NCBI GenBank assembly: GCA_030447685.1
Contig: JAUJOK010000022.1
Span: 1-40,865, forward strand
DNA: 40,865 nucleotides
Origin: Armatimonadaceae bacterium
GTDB taxonomy: Bacteria; Armatimonadota; Armatimonadia; Armatimonadales; Armatimonadaceae
Direction of reading: 5' to 3'
A program made the translations under genes and the position numbers. Shown here piece by piece: positions 8,356-17,342 of this stretch (positions are counted from its first letter, which is position 1; each line of letters starts with the position of its first letter). The notes under the pieces are model-generated. The model saw only the letters and a list, made by a program, of their open reading frames with translations. It was not told the origin of the DNA and made no database searches.

Positions 8356-9231
8356 ATGCCCATTGCAGATCGCGTTACGGCTCCGCTTCTTCTTCGGCGC
8401 AAGGCGGAAAAGCGCCCTATCGTCATGGTCACGGCCTACGATTCCGCGCAGGCACGCCTTGCCGATACGGCGGGTGTCGATGCCATTCTCGTCGGCGACT
8501 CGCTCGGCATGGTGATGCTGGGGCACGATACCACTCTGCCGGTAACGCTGGACGACGTTCTGCGCCACACGCAGGCGGCGGCGCGCGGCCTGACCTCTCC
8601 CCAGGCCGATTGCCCCGACGCCGAACCGACGCCCCCCGCAATAGCGCGCGGCGCGCGCCATGCTTTGCTGGTGGCCGACCTTCCCTTTGGGACGTATGGT
8701 ATCTCCGTGGAAGACGGCGTCCGCAACGCCGCACGGCTGGCTGCCGAGGGAGGAGCGCAGGCGGTGAAATTGGAAGGCGGCGCAGAGGCGATGACGGAAA
8801 CCGTGCGCCGTATCGTGGACATTGGCGTGCCGGTGATGGGGCATCTGGGGATGACGCCGCAGTCCGTCCACCGGTTCGGGGGCTTCCGGGCGCAGGGAAA
8901 ATCCAACGCCGCCGCCGACGCGCTGCTCCACGACGCCGAGGCGCTCGCAGCGGCGGGTGTCTTCGCCCTTGTGCTGGAAGTCATCCCCGCCGCGCTCGCC
9001 CGCCGCGTCACCGAAGCTGTCCCCGTCCCGACTATCGGCATCGGGGCAGGCCCCTATTGTGATGGTCAGGTGCAGGTGTTTCACGATCTGGTGGGCCTAT
9101 CGGAAGAAGCGCCGGTTCTGCGCCACGCGCGCCGTTATGCGGAAGCGGGCCGCCTTATCCGCGAAGCTCTGAATGAATATGCCGACGATGTGCGCGCCGG
9201 ACGCTTTCCCACGGAAGAAAACGCTCCCTAA
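8356..9231 (+). CDS. panB: 3-methyl-2-oxobutanoate hydroxymethyltransferase
   Basis: Catalyses hydroxymethyl transfer from methylene-tetrahydrofolate to 2-oxoisovalerate, giving ketopantoate, the first step of pantothenate and CoA synthesis in the cytoplasm. The family blocks are present: VMVTAYDSAQARLAD, ILVGDSLGMVMLGHDTTLPVT with the metal-binding Asp residues, VADLPFGTY, AVKLEGG, the catalytic-glutamate region LVLEVIPAALA and GIGAGPYCDGQVQVFHDLVG. The 291 residues are slightly long because about 18 Pro-rich residues are inserted between the helix ending in QAAARG and VADLPFG. It is followed at 13 nt by a small membrane protein on the same strand. Confidence 0.95.
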   Translation: MPIADRVTAPLLLRRKAEKRPIVMVTAYDSAQARLADTAGVDAILVGDSLGMVMLGHDTTLPVTLDDVLRHTQAAARGLTSPQADCPDAEPTPPAIARGARHALLVADLPFGTYGISVEDGVRNAARLAAEGGAQAVKLEGGAEAMTETVRRIVDIGVPVMGHLGMTPQSVHRFGGFRAQGKSNAAADALLHDAEALAAAGVFALVLEVIPAALARRVTEAVPVPTIGIGAGPYCDGQVQVFHDLVGLSEEAPVLRHARRYAEAGRLIREALNEYADDVRAGRFPTEENAP

Positions 9232-9244
9232 GAGGTTAAACCCG

Positions 9245-9706
9245 ATGACGCCTTCGCGCGTTACCGTGCTGATTGTCTGGTCTGCCATGACCTTTTCCGT
9301 GGCTATCTACGGCTTCCTGGCCTTCACTATAGCGCAGGGCCGGGCGGGTCGGCGGGAAATGCCGCTCACGGATTACCTGGCGGGGTCGCTGGCCTTTCTC
9401 CCCTATGTTTTGCCGCTGATTCTGCTTGCACTCGGGTGGCAGTTGTACAGCCGGATCGCACTGCGTGGAAGCGGCAGCGGCGGCGGCGATGAGGCACGCT
9501 GGGGTGAGCAGACACGCCCAACATGGAGCCGGATTCAGACCGGATTGATCGTCATGCTGGCCGTTTTTGAAATAAACGCCATCGTCGGGCTGGTGTTCTT
9601 CTTTTTGGGCAGCCCACTGGAAAAGTTCTGGATTTTTGCGGCGGGAACGCTGCTGCTGAATGCCCTCGCCCTCCAGCGCCTGATCGCTACCTGGCCGCGC
9701 GACTGA
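9245..9706 (+). CDS. Small four-helix integral membrane protein, unknown function
   Basis: I do not recognise this 153-residue protein. Four hydrophobic segments are visible (about residues 6-28, 46-66, 97-119, 124-142), with a soluble Gly/Ser-rich loop between the second and third. The ATG at 9245 follows AAGAGGT; the frame is open upstream inside panB but without a better start. It lies 13 nt after panB, so co-transcription is likely, though a role in pantothenate metabolism is not implied. Its stop is 17 nt from that of the convergent response-regulator gene. Confidence 0.7.
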   Translation: MTPSRVTVLIVWSAMTFSVAIYGFLAFTIAQGRAGRREMPLTDYLAGSLAFLPYVLPLILLALGWQLYSRIALRGSGSGGGDEARWGEQTRPTWSRIQTGLIVMLAVFEINAIVGLVFFFLGSPLEKFWIFAAGTLLLNALALQRLIATWPRD

Positions 9707-9723
9707 AACGCAGCCCGGCATCG

Positions 9724-11010
9724 CTACCAGGGCGGTTCCGGCGCGACACGTTCCTGCTCCAATACGACCGTCGTTCCTTCCGGGCCGGTCAGCAGCCACA
9801 CCCGGTCCACCACATTGAGTATCATCCAGAAACCATGCCCCAGACTGCCCGCCGTCGTAAAGCCCTTTTCCAGCGTCGCCCGGTGCAGCCGTCCCACGTC
9901 TATGCCTGCGCCTGCGTCCTCGATCCACACCTGAACCAGTCCCGATTCATCGGCGCAGACGCCCCCCCGCCCGGTCCCCGCATGAACGACCGCATTCATG
10001 GCCGCTTCGCCCACGGCGGTTTCCAGATCATGGCACCGCTCCGGGGGATGCCCCTGGGCGGAGGCCGCCCTTCGAGCGGCGTGACGCAGATGGCGCAGGG
10101 TCGGGCGGGTAAGTTCTATCGGCTCGGAGGCAGGCAGAAGGCGCACGGGCAGATCCGAGGCGCTGTCGCACAGGTTCAGCCGTCCCTCGGTCACACTGAA
10201 CAGCACCTCTTTAACGAAATCGCGCTGCCAGGCCGTCACTTCCTGGGCGCGCCTGCGGGCGGTGGCATCCTCCATCAAACCATCGATGATAGCGTTTCCA
10301 TCCACCTGACCCACGGTTTCGTTCAGTGTCACCCAGATCAGGCTGTTGTCATCGCGGCGCACCTCAGCGTCACGCTCCACGGGCATGCCGCTTTGCCGCA
10401 GCCGGTTCAATAGCTCCTGCCGGTCCTGCGTCGGGAAATAGCGCGTATAGAAATCGGTCCCCTTGATCTGCTCCGCGTCGGCGATATTCAGCAGGCGCAG
10501 AAACGCCGGATTGCACTCCAGCAGGATACCCTCCAGCGTGCAGCGAAACACGCCGACGTTCACGCGGTTCAGCAGCCCTTGCAGACGGACCTCCATCAGG
10601 GCCGATTGCCGCCGCGCCTCGGCCCGTTCCCAGGCCGCCCGTACGGCAATGGGCAGACGGATGAAATGCTTCGGGGACTTGATAACGTAATCGTCCAGCC
10701 CGGACTTCATCGCCTCGACGGCGGTCTCTTCGGTGCCGGTATTGGTGAACATAACAACCGGGTGCTCCGGGTACCGGGATTTGACCGCACGCAGCACCTG
10801 AAGGCCGTCCGTCCAGCCAATCCGATAATCCGTCACCACCAGATCGAAATTTCCCGCCTCCAGCGCCTGCTCCAGAGCTTGCGCTTCCGTAATCTCTTCC
10901 GCCTCCAGATGGGGAAATTCGTTGGACAGGGCGCGGCGGGTAAGCGTGCGGTCATCCGGGTTGTCATCCACGATGAGACAACGCAGCGGATGGTTTATCA
11001 TCGATTTCAT
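9724..11010 (-). CDS. Hybrid regulator: receiver, PAS and RsbW-like ATPase domains
   Basis: A 428-residue signalling protein. The receiver domain (about 8-125) has acidic residues in IVDDNPDD and the phosphoacceptor Asp in LVVTDYRIG. A PAS domain follows (about 145-260). The C-terminal GHKL ATPase domain (about 285-420) has the helix AVGEAAMNAVVHAG, the loop WIEDAGAGID, and SLGHGFWMILNVVD. There is no histidine phosphoacceptor H-box, and the ATPase resembles anti-sigma-factor serine kinases of the RsbW/SpoIIAB class rather than histidine kinases. It probably converts phosphorelay input into control of an anti-sigma partner not seen in this window. It is the last gene of a three-gene operon, 25 nt after the single-domain response regulator. 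Confidence 0.8.
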   Translation of the reverse strand: MKSMINHPLRCLIVDDNPDDRTLTRRALSNEFPHLEAEEITEAQALEQALEAGNFDLVVTDYRIGWTDGLQVLRAVKSRYPEHPVVMFTNTGTEETAVEAMKSGLDDYVIKSPKHFIRLPIAVRAAWERAEARRQSALMEVRLQGLLNRVNVGVFRCTLEGILLECNPAFLRLLNIADAEQIKGTDFYTRYFPTQDRQELLNRLRQSGMPVERDAEVRRDDNSLIWVTLNETVGQVDGNAIIDGLMEDATARRRAQEVTAWQRDFVKEVLFSVTEGRLNLCDSASDLPVRLLPASEPIELTRPTLRHLRHAARRAASAQGHPPERCHDLETAVGEAAMNAVVHAGTGRGGVCADESGLVQVWIEDAGAGIDVGRLHRATLEKGFTTAGSLGHGFWMILNVVDRVWLLTGPEGTTVVLEQERVAPEPPW

Positions 11011-11035
11011 GGTCTGCCATCGAGAACAAAGTGGA

Positions 11036-11497
11036 TTAGGGCCGGGATAGCTCCGGCTTCTGATTGATACGCGCCCAGTACAGGTCGAGGGTGTTTATCA
11101 TTTCCTGCAGGGCGTCGGGAGAAACCGGTTTCACCAGATAGGAGTTCGCGCACAGATCATAGGCCAGGTTTATATCGGCATTTTCGCGCGAGGAGGTCAG
11201 CACCACGACGGGAAGGCGGCTCAGGCCCGGCTGTTCCCGGAGCCAGCGCAGCACCTCCAGGCCGCTCAGGCGCGGCAGCTTCAAATCGAGCAGCATCAGC
11301 GCGGGCAGCGGGTGGCGCTGCCGGTCCGCATAGGCCCCTTCTCCGGCCAGGTAAGACACCGCTTCTTCCCCATCGCTGACGGCGAAAGGCGCACTCATAT
11401 TCGCCCGCCGAAAGGCGCGTTCGATCAGGAAGACATCGTCGGGGTTGTCGTCCACCAGCAAGACTCGGTTCTCCGCTGCTGTCACTGGGCTGCTCAT
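11036..11497 (-). CDS. Single-domain response regulator (Rcp1-like)
   Basis: A 153-residue stand-alone receiver. Acidic pocket residues are in LLVDDNPDD, the phosphoacceptor Asp in MLLDLKLPRLSG, and the conserved Thr/Ser and Lys in VVVLTSSRENAD and SYLVKPV. It has no output domain. The sequence type (EVLRWLRE, ALQEMINTLDLYW) is that of receivers paired with PAS- or phytochrome-type kinases. Its ATG overlaps the kinase stop codon (ATGA), indicating translational coupling and a cognate relation. Confidence 0.9.
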   Translation of the reverse strand: MSSPVTAAENRVLLVDDNPDDVFLIERAFRRANMSAPFAVSDGEEAVSYLAGEGAYADRQRHPLPALMLLDLKLPRLSGLEVLRWLREQPGLSRLPVVVLTSSRENADINLAYDLCANSYLVKPVSPDALQEMINTLDLYWARINQKPELSRP

Positions 11498-13086
11498 TTA
11501 TCCGGTTCTTCTCGCAGTCTTACCCAGAATCGGCTTCCACGCCCCGCTTCGGATACCACGCCTGCCGTGCCCCCCATGCGCTCCATCCCTTTGCGCACAA
11601 TGGCAAGCCCGATTCCCGTACCGGCGTAGGTATCCATGCCATGCAGACGCTCGAAGACACGGAAGATACGCTCATGGTGTTCCGGCGCGATGCCGATGCC
11701 GTTGTCTTCCACCCACAATCGTACCCAGCCGTCCTCCTTTTCCGCGAACACCCGCACCTGCGGCTGCGCGCCGTCCGGCACAAACTTGACGGCGTTGCCG
11801 ACGAGGTTAGCCAGCACCTGAACCAGCGTAGCGCGATGCCCCCTCACCCCTGGCAGCGGCTCCTGCACGTCGATACGCGCGCTGCGCTCCCGGATTTGGG
11901 CTTCTACCTGATCGAGCGCGTCCCGGACAGCCGCGGTCAGCGGCACCGGTTCCGGGGAAAGTTCGGCGCGGGAAAGGCGGCTGTAGGCCAGCAGGTCGTT
12001 GATCAGCGTATCCATGCGCCCGGCGGCGGTGATCATCCGCCGGAGATAGCCGTGGGCCTGCGGACTTAGCTCGTCGCCATGATCCTCCTCCAGCGCCTGC
12101 CCGAAGCCCTGGATGGCCCGAAGCGGGGCGCGCAGGTCATGGGAAACCGTGTACGAAAACGACTCCATCTCCTGGTTCGTCTCTTCCAGCTGTGCCGTGC
12201 GCTCCGCCACCCGCTGCTCCAGGCTCTCGTTAAGCTGCCGTATCTCCTGCTCCGCCTGTTTACGCCCGGTAATATCACGGGTCACTTTGGAAAAGCCGCG
12301 CAGGCTTCCGTCGTCGCTCTTCAGCGCGGTGAGCACAACGTCGGCGATAAAGCGGGACCCGTCCTTTCGTACCCGCCAGCCCTCTTCCCGGTATTGCCCC
12401 TGCGCGGTTGCCGTTTCCAATTCCTGCCGGGGCCTGCCGCTCTGGGCATCATCCGGCGGATAAAAAACGGAGAAGTGCTTTCCGATGATCTCGTCGGCGC
12501 GCCAGCCTTTGATACGTTCGGCTCCGGCATTCCAGGTGACTATATGCCCCTCGGGGTCGAGCATGAAGATCGCGTAGTCCTGTACGCCCGCCACCATCAG
12601 GCGGAAAATCTCCTCGCTCGCTTGAAGCGCGGCCTGCGCCTCCCGCGAAGCGGCCACAAGCGCATCGGCTCGCTCCCTTTCCCGCCGCAGCCCATGCAGG
12701 GAAAGCAGAATGACGCTGCCGACAACGAAGGTAACGATAACCTCGGCTCCGTCACGGGGATCGTCCACCCGCAGCGAGAAGCGCGGCTGCATCAAAAAGA
12801 AGGCCGATGAAAGCAGGGAAAGAAGAAGGGCGAAAACTCCCTGCCGGATTCCCCACCGGTAGGTGACAAAGGCGACCGAAAGAAGAAAGACGATCCCGAA
12901 GGTGCGAATGCGTTCCCCGGAAACGGTGGAAAGATAGCCCTGCACGAAAATCAGGACTACGGTGGTGATTGCGACAAGAGCCGAGGCGACGAGGTATCCC
13001 CCCGCGGCATGTGTATCCAAAGGCCGCAGGCGTATTTCTTGTTTTGTTGCCCCGCGCATGTCTTTCATCCACGGCGACGCCTGCAC
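11494..13086 (-). CDS. Membrane-bound PAS sensor histidine kinase
   Basis: A 530-residue sensor. Residues 31-131 carry about four transmembrane helices with a very short loop pattern (DUF4118/KdpD-like sensor region). A PAS domain spans about 157-275 (VQDYAIFMLDPEGHIVTWN). A coiled-coil connector is followed by the H-box SHDLRAPLRAIQGF with phosphoacceptor His316, then the ATPase domain with N box (NLVGNAVKF), G1 box (DNGIGI), and G2 box (GTGIGLAIV). The first possible start is GTG at 13086; ATG at 13068 (residue 7) is an alternative and neither has a clear ribosome site. First gene of the operon with the two response regulators. Confidence 0.92.
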   Translation of the reverse strand: MQASPWMKDMRGATKQEIRLRPLDTHAAGGYLVASALVAITTVVLIFVQGYLSTVSGERIRTFGIVFLLSVAFVTYRWGIRQGVFALLLSLLSSAFFLMQPRFSLRVDDPRDGAEVIVTFVVGSVILLSLHGLRRERERADALVAASREAQAALQASEEIFRLMVAGVQDYAIFMLDPEGHIVTWNAGAERIKGWRADEIIGKHFSVFYPPDDAQSGRPRQELETATAQGQYREEGWRVRKDGSRFIADVVLTALKSDDGSLRGFSKVTRDITGRKQAEQEIRQLNESLEQRVAERTAQLEETNQEMESFSYTVSHDLRAPLRAIQGFGQALEEDHGDELSPQAHGYLRRMITAAGRMDTLINDLLAYSRLSRAELSPEPVPLTAAVRDALDQVEAQIRERSARIDVQEPLPGVRGHRATLVQVLANLVGNAVKFVPDGAQPQVRVFAEKEDGWVRLWVEDNGIGIAPEHHERIFRVFERLHGMDTYAGTGIGLAIVRKGMERMGGTAGVVSEAGRGSRFWVRLREEPDK

Positions 13087-13417
13087 AATACAGACCGCGC
13101 CAGCCGACGGGTTGTTTCCGCCGTTGCATTGTACCCAATACGCCCGATTTGTTCTGAACTTATAGGAGCAAACGAAGCAGCCCCTCTGAGGAGCAGCACC
13201 ACTTCGTCCGAATATACCGGCGAGAGCTGTGCTATGGGCACAAACTTTTAGGGATACGCGAAACCTTTACAGCCGGGTATTATCACAAACAACAAGCGAC
13301 GCGGCCCGAAATGATGTGCACTATCGGTGCGAGCGGGAAAGTGCAAGGCAAAGCCTGCGCCGTTGCAGTTTCGCGTTTGGCTGTTAAACCGATTTAAAAG
13401 AATCCGAGGCAGGCGAA
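13087..13417. other. Intergenic leader region before the large outer-membrane protein gene
   Basis: A 331-bp gap between divergent genes. No convincing ORF was seen. Close to the downstream gene are two adjacent hairpins: TGCACT pairs with AGTGCA (13317-13345) and AGGC pairs with GCCT around AAA (13346-13356). Part of it superficially recalls a c-di-GMP-I aptamer, but the conserved core is absent. Treat as an unassigned structured leader. Confidence 0.4.
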
Positions 13418-16400
13418 ATGGGAAGAGCTTTCCCCAACCATACTGCTCTGTACGTGGCAGCGGCGGCGCTATTGCCCGAAGGCGCGGCGCAGGCGCAAAA
13501 TGGGCTTTCCGTCATCAGCGGCTTCGCGTCACCCGTTAACGCGCCGACTTCCGATCCCGCTTCTGCCTCCAGGCCCCTTCCTCCGGCGCGCGCCCTTCTG
13601 GACGCAGCGCGCGGCGAGGACCTGCTCCCCGGAAACAGCACGCGCCTGGGCTACGTTTTAACCCACGGCAACGTTATCGCGTCGTCCGTGACCGTTACCG
13701 TCAACGGCGCGCGGCTTTCGCCCGGAACCGGCTATACGCTCGAAGCCGCCACCGGCACGCTGACGATGGCACAGCCGGTTCGTGTAGATCAGGCCATTGT
13801 CGTGCGTTATCGCTATCTGCCCGCTTCCGCCGCCGCGCCGGGAGGTAAAGGAACGGCGGCGATTCCCCTGCTGTCGTTCCAGGGTTCCGCCTTTAACGGC
13901 GGCAGCCTCGGCTTCGCGCTCGGCCTTACCCGCACGGACGACGGCGTGACCGCCTCGCCGCTTCTGGGACTGCGGACGGAAACATCCAGTGACAGCGGCA
14001 CGGGCCTGGCGGGGCTGCTGTACCTGGCGACCGGAAGCATGGGCACGCAGGCGCGCTCGCTGCTGCCAGGTGCGCCCGGCCAAAAAACGAGTGGTGGGAA
14101 GACCGCAGGTGGGCACCTTATCGACCAGAAGCTGACGCTGGGCGGCAGCAAGTCCCGGCTTGCCCTGTCGTTTCAGGACGTTTCCGCAGGGTTTAAAAAC
14201 TTTTCCGCGCTTCGGGGGGCAAAGGCCGCATCGGAGGCGGATCTGGCGCGTCTGGAAAAAGAGCGCGGCATCCAGCGGCTCGGCCTGACGGGGAATGTCG
14301 GCATCGGCGGCTCCGGAATGCTCCGGTTCTCGCACAGTAACCTGACAGCGGGCAAAGACGGCATCACCCGCCAGAATCTTTCTCTCAAGAGTAACGGCCT
14401 CTCCTTCAGCGCGAACTATCTGAGCGTCGATTCCGCGTTTTCCCGCTTCGCCGATCTGGCCGATGCGGACAAAGACGCGCTGGCGAAGCTCAAGGGCGCG
14501 AAGAAGCGGGACATGGCCGCGAAATGGACGCTGGGACGGACATTCCAGATGGAGGGCAGCCTGCTCGATCTGACCCAGAACAAGAACAGCCAGAAGAATT
14601 CGCGCCTGCTGTTTTCGCTGACACCGGGCCGTAGCCTGTCTTTGACCGCCCTGAGCGAAACGGCAAAGAAGACGGAAAACGGCAAGACGAGCGAAGTTTC
14701 GACGCGCGCCTACGATTTCGCGACCGACCCGAAAGCCGCCGCTTCTCTGCTGTATTCTTCGAAGCTGGTGACCACGGTCGCGGTGGACGGAAAAGAAAAA
14801 AGTGAGAACCTGACTCGCTTCGGCGGCGCGGCGCTGCTCGGCAGACGGAACGGCGGCGGCTTCGGCCTTTCGCTGCGCGGCCTGCGCGAAACCCTGGCCG
14901 TGAACGAAACCGACAAAGGCAAGACCACGGCGACCGATTCGGCGACGACGATTCTGGGCCTGAAGACAAACGCCAGCGGGCCTTTTCGGCTGAACCTGGA
15001 AAGCAAAAGCGCCGTCACCCGGCGCGACGGTGCGCCCGAACGCCGCCACGACATCTTCGTTTCCGACGCCGCTTTGCAGTTCAGCCGGAGCGCGCTCGCC
15101 TCCTATGCCTTTTCCTCCGACACCGCAGCGCAGGGTGAGGCGCGCACCGAGAGCAGCAAAGAAAGCTGGGCGCTGGCGCTGGGGCGCGGCTACCGATACC
15201 GTCAGTCGCTCGACCGGACCGCTGTCCGGGATGCAAAAGGCAAGAAAACGGAAAAGCGCACCGAGTTCGCTTCGTTCGCCACCGACCCCGCCGGGCCACT
15301 GTTCGCTTCCGGGGAGCGGCGGGCCGTGCTCGGCGACAAAAAGGCTTCTGAAGTCACCGAGAAATGGAGCGGCGGCCTCGGCCTGGGCGGCCTGTCACTG
15401 CGTACTGAGGGGCTGGAAATCCGCCGCGCGCAGATGGGCGCGCTGAAGTCCGAAAAGAACTACAGCCTGCTGGGCAAAGTGGCTTTGATGGCCGGCTGGA
15501 AGGCCGCCTATACCGCCTTCGACCGCACCGACCGGGACCCCAAAACCAAACTGGAGCGTGATGAGATCGGAAGCGAGCTGACTATCAACGGCAGCGCCGG
15601 GCTGTTTCAGATCGCGCTGAAGAACCTGGATTATGACAATCGGCTCGACGTGAGCGCCGAGCGCGCCCGCCAGGAGATTACCGTCACCCCTACTCGTTTT
15701 CTGGCCCTCGGCCCGCTGCAAAAGGGAGCTATAACCTTCGCGTTCGGCAGCGACAAGATCAAGGCGGGTGTCCGAAACGAGGAAACGGCGGGCGACGGCG
15801 CTGCGGGTGGGAAAACCCACAGCCTCACTTTCGAGGGCCTGATAGGCGCGCAGCGGGTCGCGCTCGATTATGCCGACGGGCTGACCGCAGAGGGTCTGCC
15901 GACACTGAGCAAGGGAATCCGCTTTACCTCGGACAGCCGCCGTCATCTTCTGGTGAGCGGCCTGTACAGGATGAAGCGAGTCGTTACCCCGAAAGGGGCC
16001 GAATCGCTCCTGATGCGCGCCTGGAACGTCAACTACCGGATCGTTCGCGGCCACAAAATCACGTACAGCTTCCTTTCCAACCCCGAAAAGCCGGATGGCA
16101 GCATCGAAAAGCGGCAGGCGGAATCCGTTGCTTATGTCGCCGGGTTCGGCGATGGCGGCATGCTTTCCGCCGAGTACCGCACGGCAAAGGATGAGGCAAA
16201 AGACACCACTACCCGTACGACCGCCTTCTCCCTTGTCAGCCCGGCCAGCAGCGTCACCGCCTACGAGGTTTCGTATCTAAATGAGGCTGTTCTTGCCGGT
16301 GACAAGCTGTGCGGAACGGAAACCTATATTTTAGCCTACCAGTTCCAGCCGGAGGGCGGCGCAACCCAGGTGGAGTTGGCCGCCCGCTGGATAGAACGCA

Positions 16401-16474
16401 CCGGGGATACAGTAACGCCCAAAGACGCCCCTGATGAGGCCCAGGCCAATATCGAGATCAAGACCGCCTGGTAG
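13418..16474 (+). CDS. Large probable outer-membrane beta-barrel protein
   Basis: A 1018-residue exported protein with no family I can name. An N-terminal signal-like stretch ends near AQAQNG (about residue 27). Residues about 75-130 (VTVNGARLSPGTGYTLEAATGTLTM) resemble the repeated beta-domain of SprA-type outer-membrane proteins. The rest is a long run of alternating amphipathic strands rich in Gly, Ser, Leu and Lys with frequent short turns, and the protein ends in IEIKTAW. A terminal aromatic residue is the usual signal for beta-barrel assembly, so the cell envelope should be diderm. Start ATG at 13418 has only a weak GAGGCAGG upstream. A strong bidirectional hairpin follows. It could be a porin, a secretion channel or a surface adhesin. 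Confidence 0.68.
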   Translation: MGRAFPNHTALYVAAAALLPEGAAQAQNGLSVISGFASPVNAPTSDPASASRPLPPARALLDAARGEDLLPGNSTRLGYVLTHGNVIASSVTVTVNGARLSPGTGYTLEAATGTLTMAQPVRVDQAIVVRYRYLPASAAAPGGKGTAAIPLLSFQGSAFNGGSLGFALGLTRTDDGVTASPLLGLRTETSSDSGTGLAGLLYLATGSMGTQARSLLPGAPGQKTSGGKTAGGHLIDQKLTLGGSKSRLALSFQDVSAGFKNFSALRGAKAASEADLARLEKERGIQRLGLTGNVGIGGSGMLRFSHSNLTAGKDGITRQNLSLKSNGLSFSANYLSVDSAFSRFADLADADKDALAKLKGAKKRDMAAKWTLGRTFQMEGSLLDLTQNKNSQKNSRLLFSLTPGRSLSLTALSETAKKTENGKTSEVSTRAYDFATDPKAAASLLYSSKLVTTVAVDGKEKSENLTRFGGAALLGRRNGGGFGLSLRGLRETLAVNETDKGKTTATDSATTILGLKTNASGPFRLNLESKSAVTRRDGAPERRHDIFVSDAALQFSRSALASYAFSSDTAAQGEARTESSKESWALALGRGYRYRQSLDRTAVRDAKGKKTEKRTEFASFATDPAGPLFASGERRAVLGDKKASEVTEKWSGGLGLGGLSLRTEGLEIRRAQMGALKSEKNYSLLGKVALMAGWKAAYTAFDRTDRDPKTKLERDEIGSELTINGSAGLFQIALKNLDYDNRLDVSAERARQEITVTPTRFLALGPLQKGAITFAFGSDKIKAGVRNEETAGDGAAGGKTHSLTFEGLIGAQRVALDYADGLTAEGLPTLSKGIRFTSDSRRHLLVSGLYRMKRVVTPKGAESLLMRAWNVNYRIVRGHKITYSFLSNPEKPDGSIEKRQAESVAYVAGFGDGGMLSAEYRTAKDEAKDTTTRTTAFSLVSPASSVTAYEVSYLNEAVLAGDKLCGTETYILAYQFQPEGGATQVELAARWIERTGDTVTPKDAPDEAQANIEIKTAW

Positions 16475-16483
16475 CTCTCTGCC

Positions 16484-16513
16484 TCCCTGGTTCACACCTG
16501 TGTGAACCAGGGG
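16484..16513. terminator. Bidirectional terminator hairpin
   Basis: A perfect 13-bp stem, CCCTGGTTCACAC with GTGTGAACCAGGG around a CT loop (core 16485-16512), closed by one T-G wobble. It lies between the convergent outer-membrane-protein gene (stop 16474) and the SDR gene (stop 16529). Its symmetry would serve both transcripts. Confidence 0.75.
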
Positions 16514-16528
16514 GCTTCTCAAACCCTT

Positions 16529-17311
16529 TTACCGCAGCAACGACGCGCCGCCGTCCACGTAGATGTCCACGCCGGAAACGTGGCGCGACAGATCGGACGC
16601 CAGGAACAGGCAGGTATCGGCGACATCAATCGGCTCGCCCTGCCCCTCGTTCAGTGCCGGGGAGCCTTCGGGAAGCTCGAAGTTGATTGCGATCTCTTCG
16701 GTATTGCGACGGTAGGTCCGCTCGCCGATATTGGTGTGGATCGCGCCGGGGCAGACGGCGTTGACACGAATATTGAACCGGCCCAGCTCCAACGCGGCCA
16801 TCTTCATAAAGGCCACCTGCCCCGCCTTGCTGGTGCTGTACGCCGCAGCCCCCACCGAACTGAACGTCCGGTTGCCGTTCACGCTGCTGGTGATAATGAC
16901 GCTGCCGCCTCCGCCCGCCTTCAAATGCGGAAGGGCGTAGTGCAGCGTTAAATAGGTTCCCTTCAGGTTAATGTCGATAGTCTTGTCCCATTCGTCCGGC
17001 TGCAACTCGTCGATGGGCGCCCACATGCCGTTGATTCCGGCATTGGCGAACACGATGTCCAGCTTCCCGAAACGCTCCACCGCCGCATCGATAGCCTGCT
17101 TGACCTCAGTGGGCTGCGACACGTCGCATTTTACGAACAACGCCTCGCCTTTTGCTTTTTCTATCTCGGCCCGTACTTTCTCACCTACGTCGGGCTGCAT
17201 ATCCGCCAAGCAGACCTTCGCCCCCTCCTGCGCGAATCGCCGCGCCGCGCCCTCGCCGATACCGCTCGCTCCGCCGGTTATGAATGCCACCCTGCCGTCC
17301 AAAAGTTTCAT
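16529..17311 (-). CDS. Short-chain dehydrogenase/reductase
   Basis: A 260-residue classical SDR using NAD(P)(H). The Rossmann motif is TGGASGIGEG near residue 12. The aspartate at the end of strand 2 (CLADMQ) favours NAD over NADP. Further motifs are FANAGI, the catalytic Ser in IITSSVNG, and the YxxxK pair in YSTSKAGQ. The end VSGVDIYVDGGASL is typical of glucose/3-oxoacyl-type reductases. The substrate cannot be told. ATG at 17311 has GGAGATAGG upstream. It diverges from the acidic-protein gene, with an inverted repeat (17343-17374) between them. Confidence 0.9.
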   Translation of the reverse strand: MKLLDGRVAFITGGASGIGEGAARRFAQEGAKVCLADMQPDVGEKVRAEIEKAKGEALFVKCDVSQPTEVKQAIDAAVERFGKLDIVFANAGINGMWAPIDELQPDEWDKTIDINLKGTYLTLHYALPHLKAGGGGSVIITSSVNGNRTFSSVGAAAYSTSKAGQVAFMKMAALELGRFNIRVNAVCPGAIHTNIGERTYRRNTEEIAINFELPEGSPALNEGQGEPIDVADTCLFLASDLSRHVSGVDIYVDGGASLLR

Positions 17312-17342
17312 TTACCTATCTCCCCGCACAATTGCGTGCAGT

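Noticed and set aside
7332..8432. 366-codon minus-strand open frame
   Set aside because: Antisense to the G5/3D gene, whose domains are clear.
13225..13360. Possible c-di-GMP-I riboswitch before the outer-membrane-protein gene
   Set aside because: Short similarities (GGCAAAGCC, GGGCACAAAC) occur, but the GACGCAAAGCC core with its paired GCAAACC partner and tetraloop receptor is missing.
13658..15049. 463-codon open frame on the minus strand
   Set aside because: Lies antisense to the large outer-membrane-protein gene; no ribosome site and Arg/Gln/Ala-rich composition typical of GC shadows.
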